Positions 1-11,652 of a DNA stretch of 64,000 nt are shown one piece after another; positions within the stretch are counted from its first letter, which is position 1, and each line of letters opens with the position of its first letter. Origin of the DNA: Stenogyne calaminthoides (taxonomy: Eukaryota > Streptophyta > Magnoliopsida > Lamiales > Lamiaceae). The stretch lies in NCBI GenBank assembly GCA_037126765.1, contig JBBCBC010000016.1, positions 11,892,728 through 11,956,727 on the forward strand, given 5' to 3'. The translations under genes and the position numbers were made by a program. The notes below the pieces were generated by a model, which saw only the letters and a program-made list of their open reading frames with translations, did no database searches and had not been told where the DNA came from.

Positions 1-216
1 TGAAAGGATCATGAGGTTTATTAGGATGATCCCTATCTCAATTGGTATGGGGCCTTTTGGGAGATGTCTAAAAATAAATTCGTGCGGGCTTTGGTCCAAA
101 GCGGATAATATCATACCAATGCGGGAATTTGTGTCCATCCAGGGATTTAACAATATATAAATAAATAGTACATGATTTGTTAAAAATATAAAATTAAAAA
201 AAGCTGAAAAAAATAC

Positions 217-219
<3 letters not shown>

Positions 220-250
<31 letters not shown>
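220..250. repeat. (AT)n microsatellite
   Basis: An uninterrupted AT dinucleotide run of about 30 bases. It probably varies in length between individuals. Confidence 0.95.
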
Positions 251-255
<5 letters not shown>

Positions 256-267
256 TTTGAACCAATG

Positions 268-465
268 ATGACTTATGTTTCTTAAATTAAAAAAAAATTA
301 TTATAAATTTGTAATTAAATAAATAGACAATATGATTGGACACTTATGTTTTTTAAATTAAATTTTTTTATTATAAATTAGTAATTAAATAGATGACTTA
401 TGTTTCATAAATTAAAAAAAAAATTATAAATTAGTAATTAAATAAATAGACAATATGATTGGATT
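268..465. repeat. Tandem repeat, about 3 copies
   Basis: A block containing 'actTATGTTTC(T/A)TAAATTAAA', an A/T run, 'TTAGTAATTAAATA' and a 'GACAATATGATTGGA' tail recurs in direct orientation near 270, 345 and 390. The copies differ by small indels, and the middle unit lacks the tail. Confidence 0.6.
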
Positions 466-737
466 CAATAAAATACTAACAGTAATATTGAAAGGGCCCA
501 ATCTAACCTTTATTGAGAAAGACCCAACAATCATTGTTATCTTCTGAGTTCTGAGACAAGCTAGGCCTGTTGAGGTGGGCTGATACAGTGCCATCCTCAT
601 TGAATCATTGTTAAAACTTTTGGGCTGATATTTGGGCTTCGGAGATGAGTCCGGCCCCTTATCATTTACTTCGAGAAGAAACTGAGAATCTCCTGTACAT
701 ACGAAATACTCTAAACCAAAAGTGCTCACTTTTCTTA

Positions 738-931
738 TCTGTCTGTCCACAAAAAATATGTTCTTTTATGAACACATTTAATTACCTATATTATCATTGT
801 ATTTTACCCATAAATTTATTTATTTTTTCATAAATGGACCCTACAATACTCTATAATAGCATTTACTTTATCTACATTTTTTTAAAGTATGTGCCCAAAA
901 AATTAAGCACGGTTTTTGTGGACAGATGGAG
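738..931. mobile_element. Stowaway-like MITE
   Basis: The ends are inverted repeats, TCTGTCTGTCCACAAAAA on the left and TTTTTGTGGACAGATGGAG on the right. TA dinucleotides flank the element at 736-737 and 932-933. About 194 bp, AT-rich and non-coding. TA duplication and 'CTCC-TC-GTCC' type ends are typical of plant Tc1/mariner MITEs. Confidence 0.7.
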
Positions 932-2619
932 TATATATCATAAAAAAAATGCTTTCTCCTCTATATAATAAATTATTTCTTCATCATTGTAACGAGTCTA
1001 AATTCAAAGAAATGATAGGGCTGGGGTGTTGAGGTTTTCGGGGCAAGGCCGTTGAGATAAATTCGAAATTAGGTGGGCTCGGCCCACTAAGATAATGGAG
1101 ATATTTTCACCAATAGTTGAGTCCAAGCATTTTAAATACAAGATATACATTCATTCATAAACACGATCATAATCATACTGAAATATTACCAACATTCCGA
1201 GAGAAACACACACACATATTCATGTTGTTTTATGCATATTCTTGAGTGTAAACACGAGCGAAAAGACAAGAAATATTGAGTGAATATTAATTAGAATCTA
1301 ATAAAATTGAAAAATTAATATACAATACTAGACCTTAAAAATTACACCACTAAATTTTCTAAACACACTCCATTTTATAAGTCCAACCCAATAAAATTTT
1401 AAAATTAATATACAATACTAAATACACATCACGTTCTTTCCTATTATATCCTTCTTCTCACATAAAAGAAAAAAACACTTTCTTTATATTTCCCTCTTCT
1501 TGTTAACATTTCTCCCCTAAAAACAAAATCATTTGATTCTCTCTTATTCTTTAATTTTATTTTTTTATCAAAATTGAAAATATTCTTAGATTTTATAAAA
1601 GAAACTGATATCTATTATAAAAAATCAACCATATATTATCTTTGAAAATATATAAACTAAAGAACTAATTACAAAAATAAAATCTTCTAATAATAAAACA
1701 AAAAAAATTAAAAATCATCTAAAATTAAAAAATATTCAAATCTAAAAAAAGTAAATAAATTATGTAAAATATTAAAAAAAATAAACTAAAAATCTTCCAA
1801 AATAAATAAATTAAAAAATCTTTAGAAATCAATTAAACCTAAATCAAATCTGAAAAAAAAAATATAAATATTAAAAAAATCAACTAAATTAAAAAATAAA
1901 TTAGAGATTAAAAAAATTGAAAAATTTAAAACAATTATTAAAGATTCAAAAATTAAAAATATGAAAATATAAAAAAATCTTCAAAAACAATTAAATTTAA
2001 AAAATAAAATAAGAAAATAAAAATCTTAAAACGATCTATTAATTTTTTTTATCTTTAATTGAATTTTGGAGATTTATTTTTCAATTATTGTTTTTTAATT
2101 TTTTTAATTTTGATGATTTTGTCAATTTTTATATTATTTTTCAGATTATATTTAATTTTTTCCACTTTTGTTTAGTTGATGTTTTAAGGATTCTTTATTA
2201 TTTTAATTATATATATATATATATATGTGTTTTTAAATTAATTTTTTTTCCATGTTTAATTTTTATTAAAAAATTGACAAAAATAAAGAACAAATTCCAA
2301 AGTGAAAAGAATTTAAAGAATTAAAATCAAAGTCAACAAAATTCAAAGGTAAATAATTCTTCATGTTTATGTAGGGTAATTTAGTCATTTTATGTATATT
2401 TATTTTTGTTTTAAAAATTATGAGATGTGTTTAAAAAAATTTGAAGTGTGAATGTAACCGTGAAACTCAATTTTATTTTATTTTTTTATCGAAAGAACCA
2501 ACTTTTTACTAGCATGATATATTAACAATTTATTAACTTATCTAAGATAACCCTTTTTATCTTATTTATTTTTATTCTGTCGGAGAGATACTCACTTTTT
2601 AGACTGCTCTAGTTGGTTA

Positions 2620-2796
2620 CAGGGACGGATCCAGGATTTCGTCCCAAGGGGGGTAAAATTTTCCATTCAGTAAGGGTGACAAAATTTTAGAATCTCAACT
2701 GGGTGAAATGACAAAATTCTACGATTTTAAAACATAAATATAAAATTTTCGACATCTATAGTACAAAAAAAAGTTTCATCCCGGGATCCATCCCTG
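2620..2796. mobile_element. Small hAT-type MITE (177 bp)
   Basis: Inverted ends CAGGGACGGATCC and GGATCCATCCCTG bound a 177-bp non-coding element. The flanking 8-mers GTTGGTTA (2612-2619) and ATTGGTTG (2797-2804) agree at 6 of 8 positions, consistent with an aged 8-bp hAT target duplication. Confidence 0.65.
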
Positions 2797-3920
2797 ATTG
2801 GTTGTGCTTTGTATTTTTTCTTTCACTTTTTTTGCTGTAATTTTTTAATTTTGTGTACCCCTCGTGCTTAAGTAATAAAATTACTTTTACCTTTAAAATA
2901 AATTCATGTGTTTCCACCAGTTAAATGCAACTTTAGCGGTTCTCTTGCTCTACGCATACAAAGATTTTTTTTTTTATCAGATAAATAACATTTTATTAAA
3001 GAACATGGCTATAAGAGGTAGCCATTAAAGTTTTCTTTACAAGAATTATGAATAAATCACAGACAAGGGATCAACCAAGTACTCAAAGCAGCATTACAAA
3101 ATATAAAATTATTCATTAAACATCAATTCCATAGTCATCCCTTGATTTCCTCCAAAATTTTAGACGGGATGAACTCCAAGTTCTAAAAAATCAGCTTGTT
3201 TCTTGCTTTCCAAATAACCCACACCATGCATTCCCAAACACAAACAACGAAGCACGTACCTTTTTTCCCTCTTAAGAGCCCTGTGTGTAGGAGAAAGTGA
3301 TTTCTAACCTTGAAATGTGATATAGTGGAGATGCTGATCCAGCAGTAAATCCCAGACCAGATTTCAGCGACTCTTGGACTTTGAATGAGAAGATGATCAA
3401 CAGTTTCCTCTTCAATACCACAAACGACACAATTGTTCTCACTTGATGGGATAATTCTTCGTTTTTCCAGATTCTTTCTCGTGGGTAATCTGTCCCACAG
3501 TGTTCTCCATGCCATGGCCGCCACTTTATGAGGTACAATCTTATTCCAGATGAGCACAAATTCCAACAACGTGTCATTGGGAATGGAGTTTGACTCCTCA
3601 TTTGAGATCAAGTACTCATAAACAGATTTAGTATTATATCTTCCATTAGAGCCAAGTCTCCATTTCCAACAATCTTTCCTATTTTCCGCGAGCTTGTTCT
3701 TGTTCAACAATGTAAGAAGTTTAGTGACACTAGGAAACTCATGCTCAAACAACTCCCTCCTCCGGTTCAACTTTCACACCCATTGCCCCGCTACCCATTC
3801 CCCCATAGACGACACATTACACGACTTATCAATACATAGATGAAAAAATCTCGAAAATTTGTGACTCAAACACGACTCCCTTGCCCACACCCCCTTCCAA
3901 AAACGAGTATCCTTCCCATC

Positions 3921-4756
3921 CAGAGATGGACCTATGTGTCCCATGAGGGGCACGTGCCCCCATAATTTTTTTTTTTATTACTATGCTTATTATATAAATT
4001 TATATAGATATATAAACTTCAGTTTTTATATGGAGACCATGAGTGGTCACCTTATGGAGCCCAATTGATGATTTGACTTTCTACCTTAGCTTATTACTTA
4101 ATTAAATAATTTAAATTAATTTTAAAAAAATCCTACACCCTAAAACCTAAATTATGAACCCTAAACCATGACCCATTCGGGCCGGGTGAACCATGAACCA
4201 CTCGGGCAGAGTGAACCATGAACCACTCGGGTCGGGTTTGGATCCGTAATTTAATTTAAATTATTTATTTAGTGCAAAGTGATATTTTTTTCAAAATTTA
4301 ATTTAAATTATTTAAATGAGTAAATTAAATTACGGAGAACCCGAACCGAATGGTTCATGGTTCACCCTGCCCGAATGGGTCATGGTTTAGGGTTCATGAT
4401 TTAGATTTTAGGTTGTAGATTTTTTTTTCAAAATTAATTTAAATTATTTAATTAGATAATAAGCTGAGGTGGAAAGCTAAATCATCAATTGGGCTCCATA
4501 AGGTGACCACTCGTGGTCTCCATATCAAAACTGATATAAACTATTGTTATTTAGCATGATATACTTGCTAGTTGAATTGGTCATGCGATTGTAGTATTAA
4601 GAGGAAGGTCCTGGGTTTGGATCCTAGCAACCACTTAAATTTGCATTTTTTACATTTATTTTTCTTAGGGCTAACTCATTTTTTTTATTGTATTTATTAT
4701 TATTTTTATTATTATTTTGGTGCCCCCACCATAAAATATTTCTGGATCCGTCCATG
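3921..4756. mobile_element. hAT-like element inserted in the LINE
   Basis: A perfect 8-bp direct repeat, TTCCCATC, flanks this 836-bp block (3913-3920 and 4757-4764), and the LINE reading resumes on both sides. The ends are related inverted repeats: CAGAGATGGACC at the left and GGATCCGTCCATG at the right. There is no transposase frame. Most of the interior is a large fold-back, annotated separately, and 4560-4640 holds a tRNA-like or SINE-like piece containing GGGTTTGGATCC. Confidence 0.75.
4028..4533. repeat. Large fold-back (inverted repeat)
   Basis: Two long arms around 4028-4240 and 4330-4533 are imperfect reverse complements: 'TATGGAGACCATGAGTGGTCACC' pairs with 'GGTGACCACTCGTGGTCTCCATA', and arms rich in 'AACCATGAACCACTCGGG' pair with 'TGGTTCATGGTTCACCC'. 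The same 'accatgaaccactcggg(t/c)cgggt' text occurs near 40780-40980 and 50820-50900, so it belongs to an interspersed family. Confidence 0.7.
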
Positions 4757-5544
4757 TTCCCATCCCCAATTTCTTTGACAATATTCTCACGAAACCACCT
4801 ACCCTCAACTCCTGAACCTAGACCTACCACATCCTTCAACCAACCCGTCCTCCTCACTTCCAAAAATAAAACCCCCCTCGTCCTCTCTCAAGACCCATAT
4901 GAAGAATATAAAATACTAGACCACAAATAATTTTGGAAACCCAAATATCTCCACAATCATTTTTCATTGAAGCCCTATTAAAAAAATCTAAGTCCCTAAC
5001 CTCAAGATACCCTTTTTGTTTTGGAGCATAGATATTGTTCCACTTGATCCAAGCTTGTGCATGAGACCCCCTATAAATTTATAATCAAAAAAGAATTGAA
5101 AAAACAAAACATTGGCGGGAAACTATTTAAATAAGTGGGTCAGATATAGTCATCATATTGAACCCAAAAAAACACAAATGCAGTTGACCGACATCACAAG
5201 TTATAAAAACACCTACTAAACTCACTTTACGATATGGAGTATGAAATAATCATTATTATGGTGACATATCAAGATAGCAATCAAGTACTTCTTTTATGTT
5301 GGTTTGAAAAAGTACTTAAGAATAATGGCAATGCAATTTTACCTCTTTGAAAATGAAACATTTCTAACATTTATTATATTCTATATACACTCTACTTTGG
5401 ACTTTGTAATTTTTTTTGTTTCATACAACATTTAATGCTCGTGTGACCAAATAACGATCTTTTTTATGTGAATGTACATTTCACTTCTCTGAAATTTATA
5501 TTATATGACAAAAACTTAATTGCATATTCAAGTAAAATATAATG

Positions 5545-5740
5545 CCTAAGTCTTGTATACATTCAAGTACATTGTGCATTTATAGTGTATTTTAAAAATA
5601 TGCAATTTTTTTATACTAAATCGTGTAATTATTAATATGAAAAAATTATTATACTGTTCAGTGTAAACAAATTGAGTATTTTAATATAATAAATTATATA
5701 TTTTTAAAATGGACTATGAGTGCACGTGAGATCCGTCGGA
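5545..5740. mobile_element. Fold-back MITE, family A copy 1
   Basis: An AT-rich element with 'gtGCATTTATAGTG' on one side, 'ACTATGAGTGCAC' on the other, and a central palindrome around 'TAATTATTAATATGAAAAAATTATTA'-like text. It is recognisably the same element as at 10399-10588 and 52997-53234, and is the most decayed of the three. Non-coding. Confidence 0.6.
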
Positions 5741-6032
5741 CACTCGAATATAATATATCAAACTGAAAAGGCATTATTCATAAGTCACAATTAGGGTGGG
5801 CCTGATAACCAGCTAGATTATGCATTTAAAAGTCCATGGTCAAACCACATTTCTCGTGCGGAATTAAGTGGGCAATCTAGTCACTTTCATTTTCCTTTCA
5901 TTAATATTCGAATGGTCAGATTGTATACATATACATAGCCAATAGAATCAGACAAAGTAGTAAACCTAATTATTTGTTACAACTACAAACGATCAATAAT
6001 TATACTCTTAACTATTATAATTGAAAGAAGTA

Positions 6033-7085
6033 CTGCTCACTTGTCCAAACATTACTTGAACACTTGTCTTATTTGTAAGGGTGAAAACGGATCGAATATG
6101 GACGGATAGTGTTTATACCGTATCCTAAACCATATTTTTTTCTCGAATTCGGAGTCGGATACGGAAAAGCCGGATTCAGATACGAATTCGGAATATTCGG
6201 TATAAGGAAACGGGACGGATATCGGACGAATCCGGACCGGATTCGAATAACTATAATCGGATAATATATTTCAAATGAAAATCATCAAAATGTGATTGAA
6301 ACACATAAAAAAAACTACCTATGCAATATTTCATAGAAGTTCTAATGCAAATTATAAAAATTATATCTACTGCTAATAATATAAAATTAAAAGCTATATC
6401 ATTAGTAACCATCACTACTCCAACACAACATAACGCCTAAAAAGACATATATAATATTATACTGATCACCTTCCATTTGCGGCAGTGGATCTCCTTCCAT
6501 TTGCGGCAGCCAGCGGCGGTGAAGGGACGAACTCGAAGAAGTAGAGAGGAGAAGAAGAAGGGACGAACGGCGAAGAAGAAGAAATGAGAAGAAGTGCGAC
6601 TGAATTATTTAGTTTCCGACTATTTTCTTAATAAAATTACATAAGTATTAAGTACTAATATTATATTATTTTATATATATTAATATAAAATATAAAATAA
6701 AATATATTAAAAAATCCGGATATCCGGATTTATTATCCGGATAATAACCGATAAAATATGAAAAAACTCGAATACGGTCGGATATTATGTATTCCGAATC
6801 CGAAGTCAACTATCCGTATTCGAATCCGTATCCGCCCGGATACTAGTCTTTTATACCGAATTTGATTCCGATCGGATATGGCTCCGGATCGGTCGGGAAA
6901 TATTCGTTCCGTTTTCACCCCTATTTATTTGGACGTCCCAACATTGCTTAAACACTCCCAAAATAGAAACAAATATATAATACACTCACAACACCCTTAT
7001 TTTATTCCACTCAAATCCACCAAAACCCACTTTACTTAATTTGCATGTCATTTCTAGTGTTCAAGTCATCTTGGAACGGAGGGAG
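6033..7085. mobile_element. Stowaway-like MITE split by a hAT element
   Basis: The left part (6033-6067) matches the reverse complement of the right part (from about 6932 to 7085): both contain ACTTGAACACT, and the right end is GGAACGGAGGGAG. TA dinucleotides flank it at 6031-6032 and 7086-7087. The two halves are separated by the hAT-like element at 6076-6923. Confidence 0.6.
6076..6923. mobile_element. Non-autonomous hAT-like element (848 bp)
   Basis: Inverted ends TAAGGGTGAAAACGG and CCGTTTTCACCCCTA bound the element. The flanking 8-mers are CTTATTTG (6068-6075) and TTTATTTG (6924-6931), 7 of 8 identical. The subterminal regions are packed with short TCCGGAT/ATCCGGA and 'GGATA(T)' motifs in both orientations, as expected of transposase-binding subterminal repeats. 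No transposase is present; the centre has a GAAGAAG-rich purine tract. A related truncated copy lies at 14590-14835. Confidence 0.75.
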
Positions 7086-10000
7086 TAATATTTACTCTTT
7101 CGGTCCCAAAAAAATATATTATTTACTTTTTTATCTTCGTTTGTTTGTTCTAAAGATATAGAGAAGTTAATTATATATTTAAAATATCATTAAAAAATTT
7201 TATTTTTATCTTTGCCCGTACTTATGGGTATTTGGTTGGTGGGTTTGAGATAAGTGAACAGGTATGGTAAGAAATGAAAATAATGTGTTCCATTAAAGGG
7301 AATGATTCTTTAAATACATAGCATTTTTATATTAAAAAACTTGGGAATGAAATTCATTGAATGATACGTAAGGTTTGGAGGAATGAAAGTCATTCCCCCT
7401 TAATTCATATTTATAATATTTTTTTCCTATCAAAGTAGTAATTATTATTATATTATATTATACTTAAGCATTTTGTTAGTTTATAATTTTTTTTTTAATT
7501 TAAAATAAATTTATAGTAATTTTTATTATTAATTTTTTTTTCTACACCAAACATCATCTATGATAATGATAGTCATTCTTATTTTACCAACCAAACAACT
7601 CAATAATAATTAGCATTATCTATTACGATTCCTCACCACTATCAATTAAACCCTTTCATCATTTCATACGTCAAACCAAGCACCCCTTTAATGTATCTTG
7701 ATTTTCATATCATTATTTGCGCATACTAATAATTATCGCGGGAAACAAATAGATATAAAAAAATGGAAAAACAAATACTACATATTGTTAATTATAGATA
7801 TAAAAACTTCTATGATTCTTAATTTGTGTGAAAAACTTAAAAGTTTTTTGTGGAACAAATGGAGCATATAATTTAGATTAAATATAATGAACTTATATTT
7901 TATTTTATTTTGAGAAATATTAAATTTATATTTGAATAATGTACTCATTTGAGTGGTCCATGGTGAAGGTTTTTTCATATAATGAATCGAAGATGAAAAG
8001 ATGAGGATTTTCTTTGGATTGTGAGTGGTTACAAGACCTTTTTCCATCTTTTATGATTACACTTCAAAAGCAAAGTGGTCAATATATAGATAGATGGTCA
8101 GGTCAATTAGTCACTTCTTTTGAGAAATATTGTAATCAAACATTTAAATTCAATGATGCCCTTATTTATTTGCATGCATGGAAATGAATAAGCATTTCCA
8201 TATAAATTTGTGGATAAATGTTTTTTTTTTTTGAAAAGATTTGTGGATAAATGTTAAACGGGCTAGTTGCTGTAATTTTGAATAGAATGTAACACTACTT
8301 TGAGTATTGATTAATTTAAAATAAGACGACAAAAGGTATAATATTACCTAATTTTTTCGACCAGCATGCTCATATTAGTAACGAAATTAAATAGAATAAT
8401 TTACGGTTTAAATTCTCTAAAAAAAAGTTAAATTTAAGTAGTGTTTGCCGGTGATCATTCAAATTTAACACATTACGTACAACTCTATAATTAAGAAAGT
8501 AGACATACATTAATTTCGTTGATTCTAAGAATATTAAAAAAAAAAAGTGAAACCGACCAAATAACATTGATTCATGAAATATAATTGAGAAAAAAAGATT
8601 TAGGGCCCGTAACGAAATTAAACAGAATAATCTTGTGTATCAAAACTACCAAGTAACATCAATAGAAATAGTTTTCATTACTTATTTCTTTAATTAATTA
8701 AATTCAACTACCTAATAAACAATACTGTAGAAACCTATCTATACATATTATGAAATCGTTAATTATTTAGTTTCGAACTAGCTAGACTGCATGCATTGCA
8801 GTCAAACTCATTGTAATTTTGGTGGGGGGTCCTCATGTTAATTTCACGAAAATTTCTCCATCATTTTTTACTCCTAAAAATTAACACAAGATCTGGTTAA
8901 ATTAATAATTAAAGTGTGTTGATAATAAATAAATAAATAAATGGCGTTGCCATTTGGCCAAATTCATCCCGAAATGAATTTGTATTTTTTTTATTCTACC
9001 CTTATTGATAGCGGGCTTCAATAATTTATAAAAAAAATTCATTAAAAGTAAAACAATCAATACATCAGTTGAAATGTCGAAATATCGTTATCATCTCGGA
9101 GTGAATCACCCCACACAACATTACCCAACCTAATTATAAATTATAATGCAACCAACCAGACCTCTCGAATAAATTACCGACCACCGTAAATTTTCTAAGG
9201 TGTATACAAAAATCTAAAAGTTTCATAGACAATTATCCTCGAAAATCAACTATATATATATATATATTGTCATCCTGTTTTGTTCCCTGGCATGTAATTC
9301 GAGGAACTGTATATAAGTTATTATTTTATTAACATTAATCTGATTTTCTTAGCATTATTAATTTATGTCATATGCGCGACATACACTGTGTGGTGTATTT
9401 TCTTAGCATTATTAATTTATTAGTTATAAACATATTATACGGAACCCTAACCAAGTTCCAACATGACTTTCCTCTTTTCTTTTTTTTTTTAAATATACTC
9501 CCTCCATTTTGTAATTTGTAATAGTGGTTTTTTAATTTTTTTTGCTTGTCAAATATTATTAAATGGTCTATTAGCCTTCTTTACATGCTTTCTTTCAATT
9601 TTACCAACTTTATTTTTTAATGATCCGTTCACTAATTGGTCCCCACCTTATTCAATTATTCATTTTTCCATTTTATCTTTCTTTTACAACATTAAACATA
9701 TATATATTTACCCATCCAAATAGAAATAGACTCAATAGCTTCCGTAGCTAAATTAGTAATTTTGTTTCAATGGTAACAACAACAAGATGAAATTATTTGC
9801 AAGATGCAACAGCACCAGTTAGATCATATATATATATAGAAAGAGATTTTATTGGTCGGATCAATGAATTTTAATGATACAAACTAATCTCAACCCTTTA
9901 TTTTAAAATTTTATTACAATCAAGAATCTAATAATTAAAATTAAATGTACTTTACATTAAATAATTTGTCTTGTCTCGTAAAGTTGATGGTACTTTGAGG

Positions 10001-10150
10001 TCGACTCTTAATTAAAATTGTATATTTGGGTATCTGATCTCCTGTCTGGCGGGGTCGATTCGGGTTTAAGTGGACCCTGCTGAGGTGCCCGATTACGTGC
10101 ATATTAAAGTATAATTTGTGCTACAATAATATTGAGCTCTTAAAAAGATA
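7086..10150. other. Gene-free intergenic stretch
   Basis: No gene is supported. The sequence is AT-rich with scattered fragments that resemble ends of CTCCCTCC-type MITEs (7100-7130, 7840-7870, 9500-9530). A (TA)n run lies at 9250-9266. The open frames here are low-complexity and have no recognisable domain. Confidence 0.6.
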
Positions 10151-10603
10151 CTCCTTCTGTCCGGTGATTATTTTCACACTTACATTTCTTATTGAGACGT
10201 CCCAAAATTATTTTCACACCCCAAATAAGGATAACATTTCATAAACTCCACCTTCACAATATTCACAATTTTATTCAAAATGTCATTAATTTTGAATCAA
10301 CATTTACCCACAATTCAGCTAATTTTATTATTTTATACATAAATGCTTATAAAATTATCCCTCAAAATTCTACTCATTATTCCATATTCTTAAAAAGTGA
10401 GCTCATGCGCATCTATGTGCGCCATGCACTTATAGTGCATTTTATTATATTAAAATATGCAATTTGTTTATACTGAATCGTGCAACTATTAATATGAAAA
10501 AATAGTTGCACAGTTCAATATAAATAAATTGTATATTTCAATATAACAAATTATAATTATGAATGCACAATACACCTGAATGCATAGCCATGGAATGGAG
10601 GAG
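10151..10603. mobile_element. Stowaway-like MITE interrupted by fold-back MITE
   Basis: The left end CTCCTTCTGTCC and right end GGAATGGAGGAG are inverted, with TA flanks at 10149-10150 and 10604-10605. The element is longer than usual because a family A fold-back element occupies 10399-10588. Non-coding. Confidence 0.55.
10399..10588. mobile_element. Fold-back MITE, family A copy 2
   Basis: Contains 'GCACTTATAGTGCATTTTA', 'ATGCAATTTGTTTATACTG' and a central inverted repeat around 'GTGCAACTATTAATATGAAAAAATAGTTGCAC'-type text, closely resembling the element in the PDH E1 beta intron (52997-53234). It sits within another MITE. Confidence 0.65.
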
Positions 10604-10631
10604 TAAAATCTAACAAATCAGTGCTTTTAAC

Positions 10632-11152
10632 CAGTGTTTTCATAACCGAACCGGTGATCAAATCGGTTTAGGCATCGGTTGCCGGTCCAACCGGTTGGAC
10701 CGGTTGAACCGACGGTTCAACCGTTAAATTGATTTATGCATATTTCTTTTATATTTTGTATGTTACATTAAAAAATAAATATTTATTCATAAAATATTAA
10801 AATTATACTAATTTATAACTTATAAATCTTATATTAAAATAAATACAATAGAGTTTGGAGAACAGAGATGATGACGTTGTGGATTAATTCCACACAATAT
10901 GTGACGACGATAAAGAGATTAAATGAAATTAATGACTTGTGAATGAATTTATTTGAGAGAAAATGATATTGAGATAAAAACAATAACATTATATAGAGAG
11001 GTTTAGAAAAAAATAAAAAAAAAATAAAAAAAGTGATTTAATAAATAATAAAAATAATAAAATCGAATTAACGAGTAATTGGACCGGCGACATGAGCGGT
11101 TCACGGTTCGACCGGTTCAACCGGGCGGTTCAACCGGTTTTTGTAAACACTG
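10632..11152. mobile_element. hAT MITE with perfect 8-bp TSD (521 bp)
   Basis: Flanked by identical 8-mers CTTTTAAC (10624-10631 and 11153-11160). The terminal inverted repeats begin CAGTGTTTTCATAACCG and end GGTTTTTGTAAACACTG. Subterminal regions carry many copies of ACCGGTT/AACCGG in both orientations. The interior is AT-rich with no coding capacity. It ends about 500 bp upstream of the LRR gene start codon, so it forms part of that gene's upstream region. Confidence 0.85.
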
Positions 11153-11478
11153 CTTTTAACCTTTCTTTTGGTCACTTTTTATCTGTATCAAAAGAGGAAA
11201 AAGGAAATGTATTTAACCAAAGTAAGTTCCTTTTCCAAGAGCCCCTCTGTATTCACCCCAACAAGTCCTCATAAATAAAAGGGTACTTATTGTTTTGCTC
11301 AAATGGGTAAAAGTCCAGTAGATCAATTCCAATACGCAAAAAAATGAGAAATATGCACAATCTTGAAACTGGTAAACAAATACCCATTGAAACCACAACC
11401 ACCAAAAAAAAAAGAAACTGACACACACAGTCCCACAATCCAACATTTACCATACAATGACTTGTCCTTTTATTGGCT

Positions 11479-11486
11479 CTATAAAT
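11479..11486 (+). promoter_or_regulatory. Putative TATA box of the LRR gene
   Basis: CTATAAAT lies 167-174 bp upstream of the ATG at 11653, with ATTGG (an inverted CAAT motif) just before it at 11472-11476. A start site roughly 30 bp downstream would give a 5' UTR of about 140 nt. The assignment rests on motif and spacing only. Confidence 0.5.
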
Positions 11487-11652
11487 TCCCCAACATGGAT
11501 TAAGATTCCTTGCCTTCTTCTTATTCCTTTCTCCCTTTAAAACCAAAATAATATAAAAATAATTTCACCCTTTTCCTTTTCTTATTTAATCAAGAATTGA
11601 AATTAAACAAGACAAGAACATAGCTCTGCACAAAGCTTTCAACTTCAGAACC

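Larger units (their letters stand above)
1..2619. other. Gene-free AT-rich stretch
   Basis: No coding region can be supported here; the open frames are short and low-complexity. The first 150 bases look like a decayed interspersed repeat that I cannot name. From about 1300 to 2340 the sequence is almost pure A/T with long homopolymer runs. The identifiable items (an AT microsatellite, a tandem repeat and one MITE) are listed separately. Confidence 0.6.
2966..5085 (-). pseudogene. LINE (non-LTR retrotransposon) ORF2 remnant
   Basis: Minus-strand remnant of the 3' half of a plant LINE. The longest open piece (3183-3770, 195 aa) has the zf-RVT arrangement at the C-terminus of plant non-LTR reverse transcriptases: a W-rich segment, 'VPHKVAAMAWRTLWDRLPTR', then CVVCG followed by ETVDHLL. 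Farther upstream on the minus strand, 4930-5060 reads with frameshifts as 'AWIKWNNIYAPKQ' and 'YLEVRDLDFFNRASM', the motif after the reverse transcriptase core in these elements. A poly(A)-like tract (T run at 2967-2978 on plus) marks the 3' end. The coding sequence is broken by stops and by a transposon at 3921-4756. Not a functional gene. Confidence 0.8.

Noticed and set aside
3272..3601. 109-aa minus-strand open frame
   Set aside because: It is an alternative frame across the LINE remnant; the recognisable zf-RVT reading is in the other frame (3183-3770).
4560..4640. tRNA-like sequence with GGGTTTGGATCC
   Set aside because: No acceptor stem or complete cloverleaf could be formed, and it lies inside a transposon; probably a SINE-like fragment.
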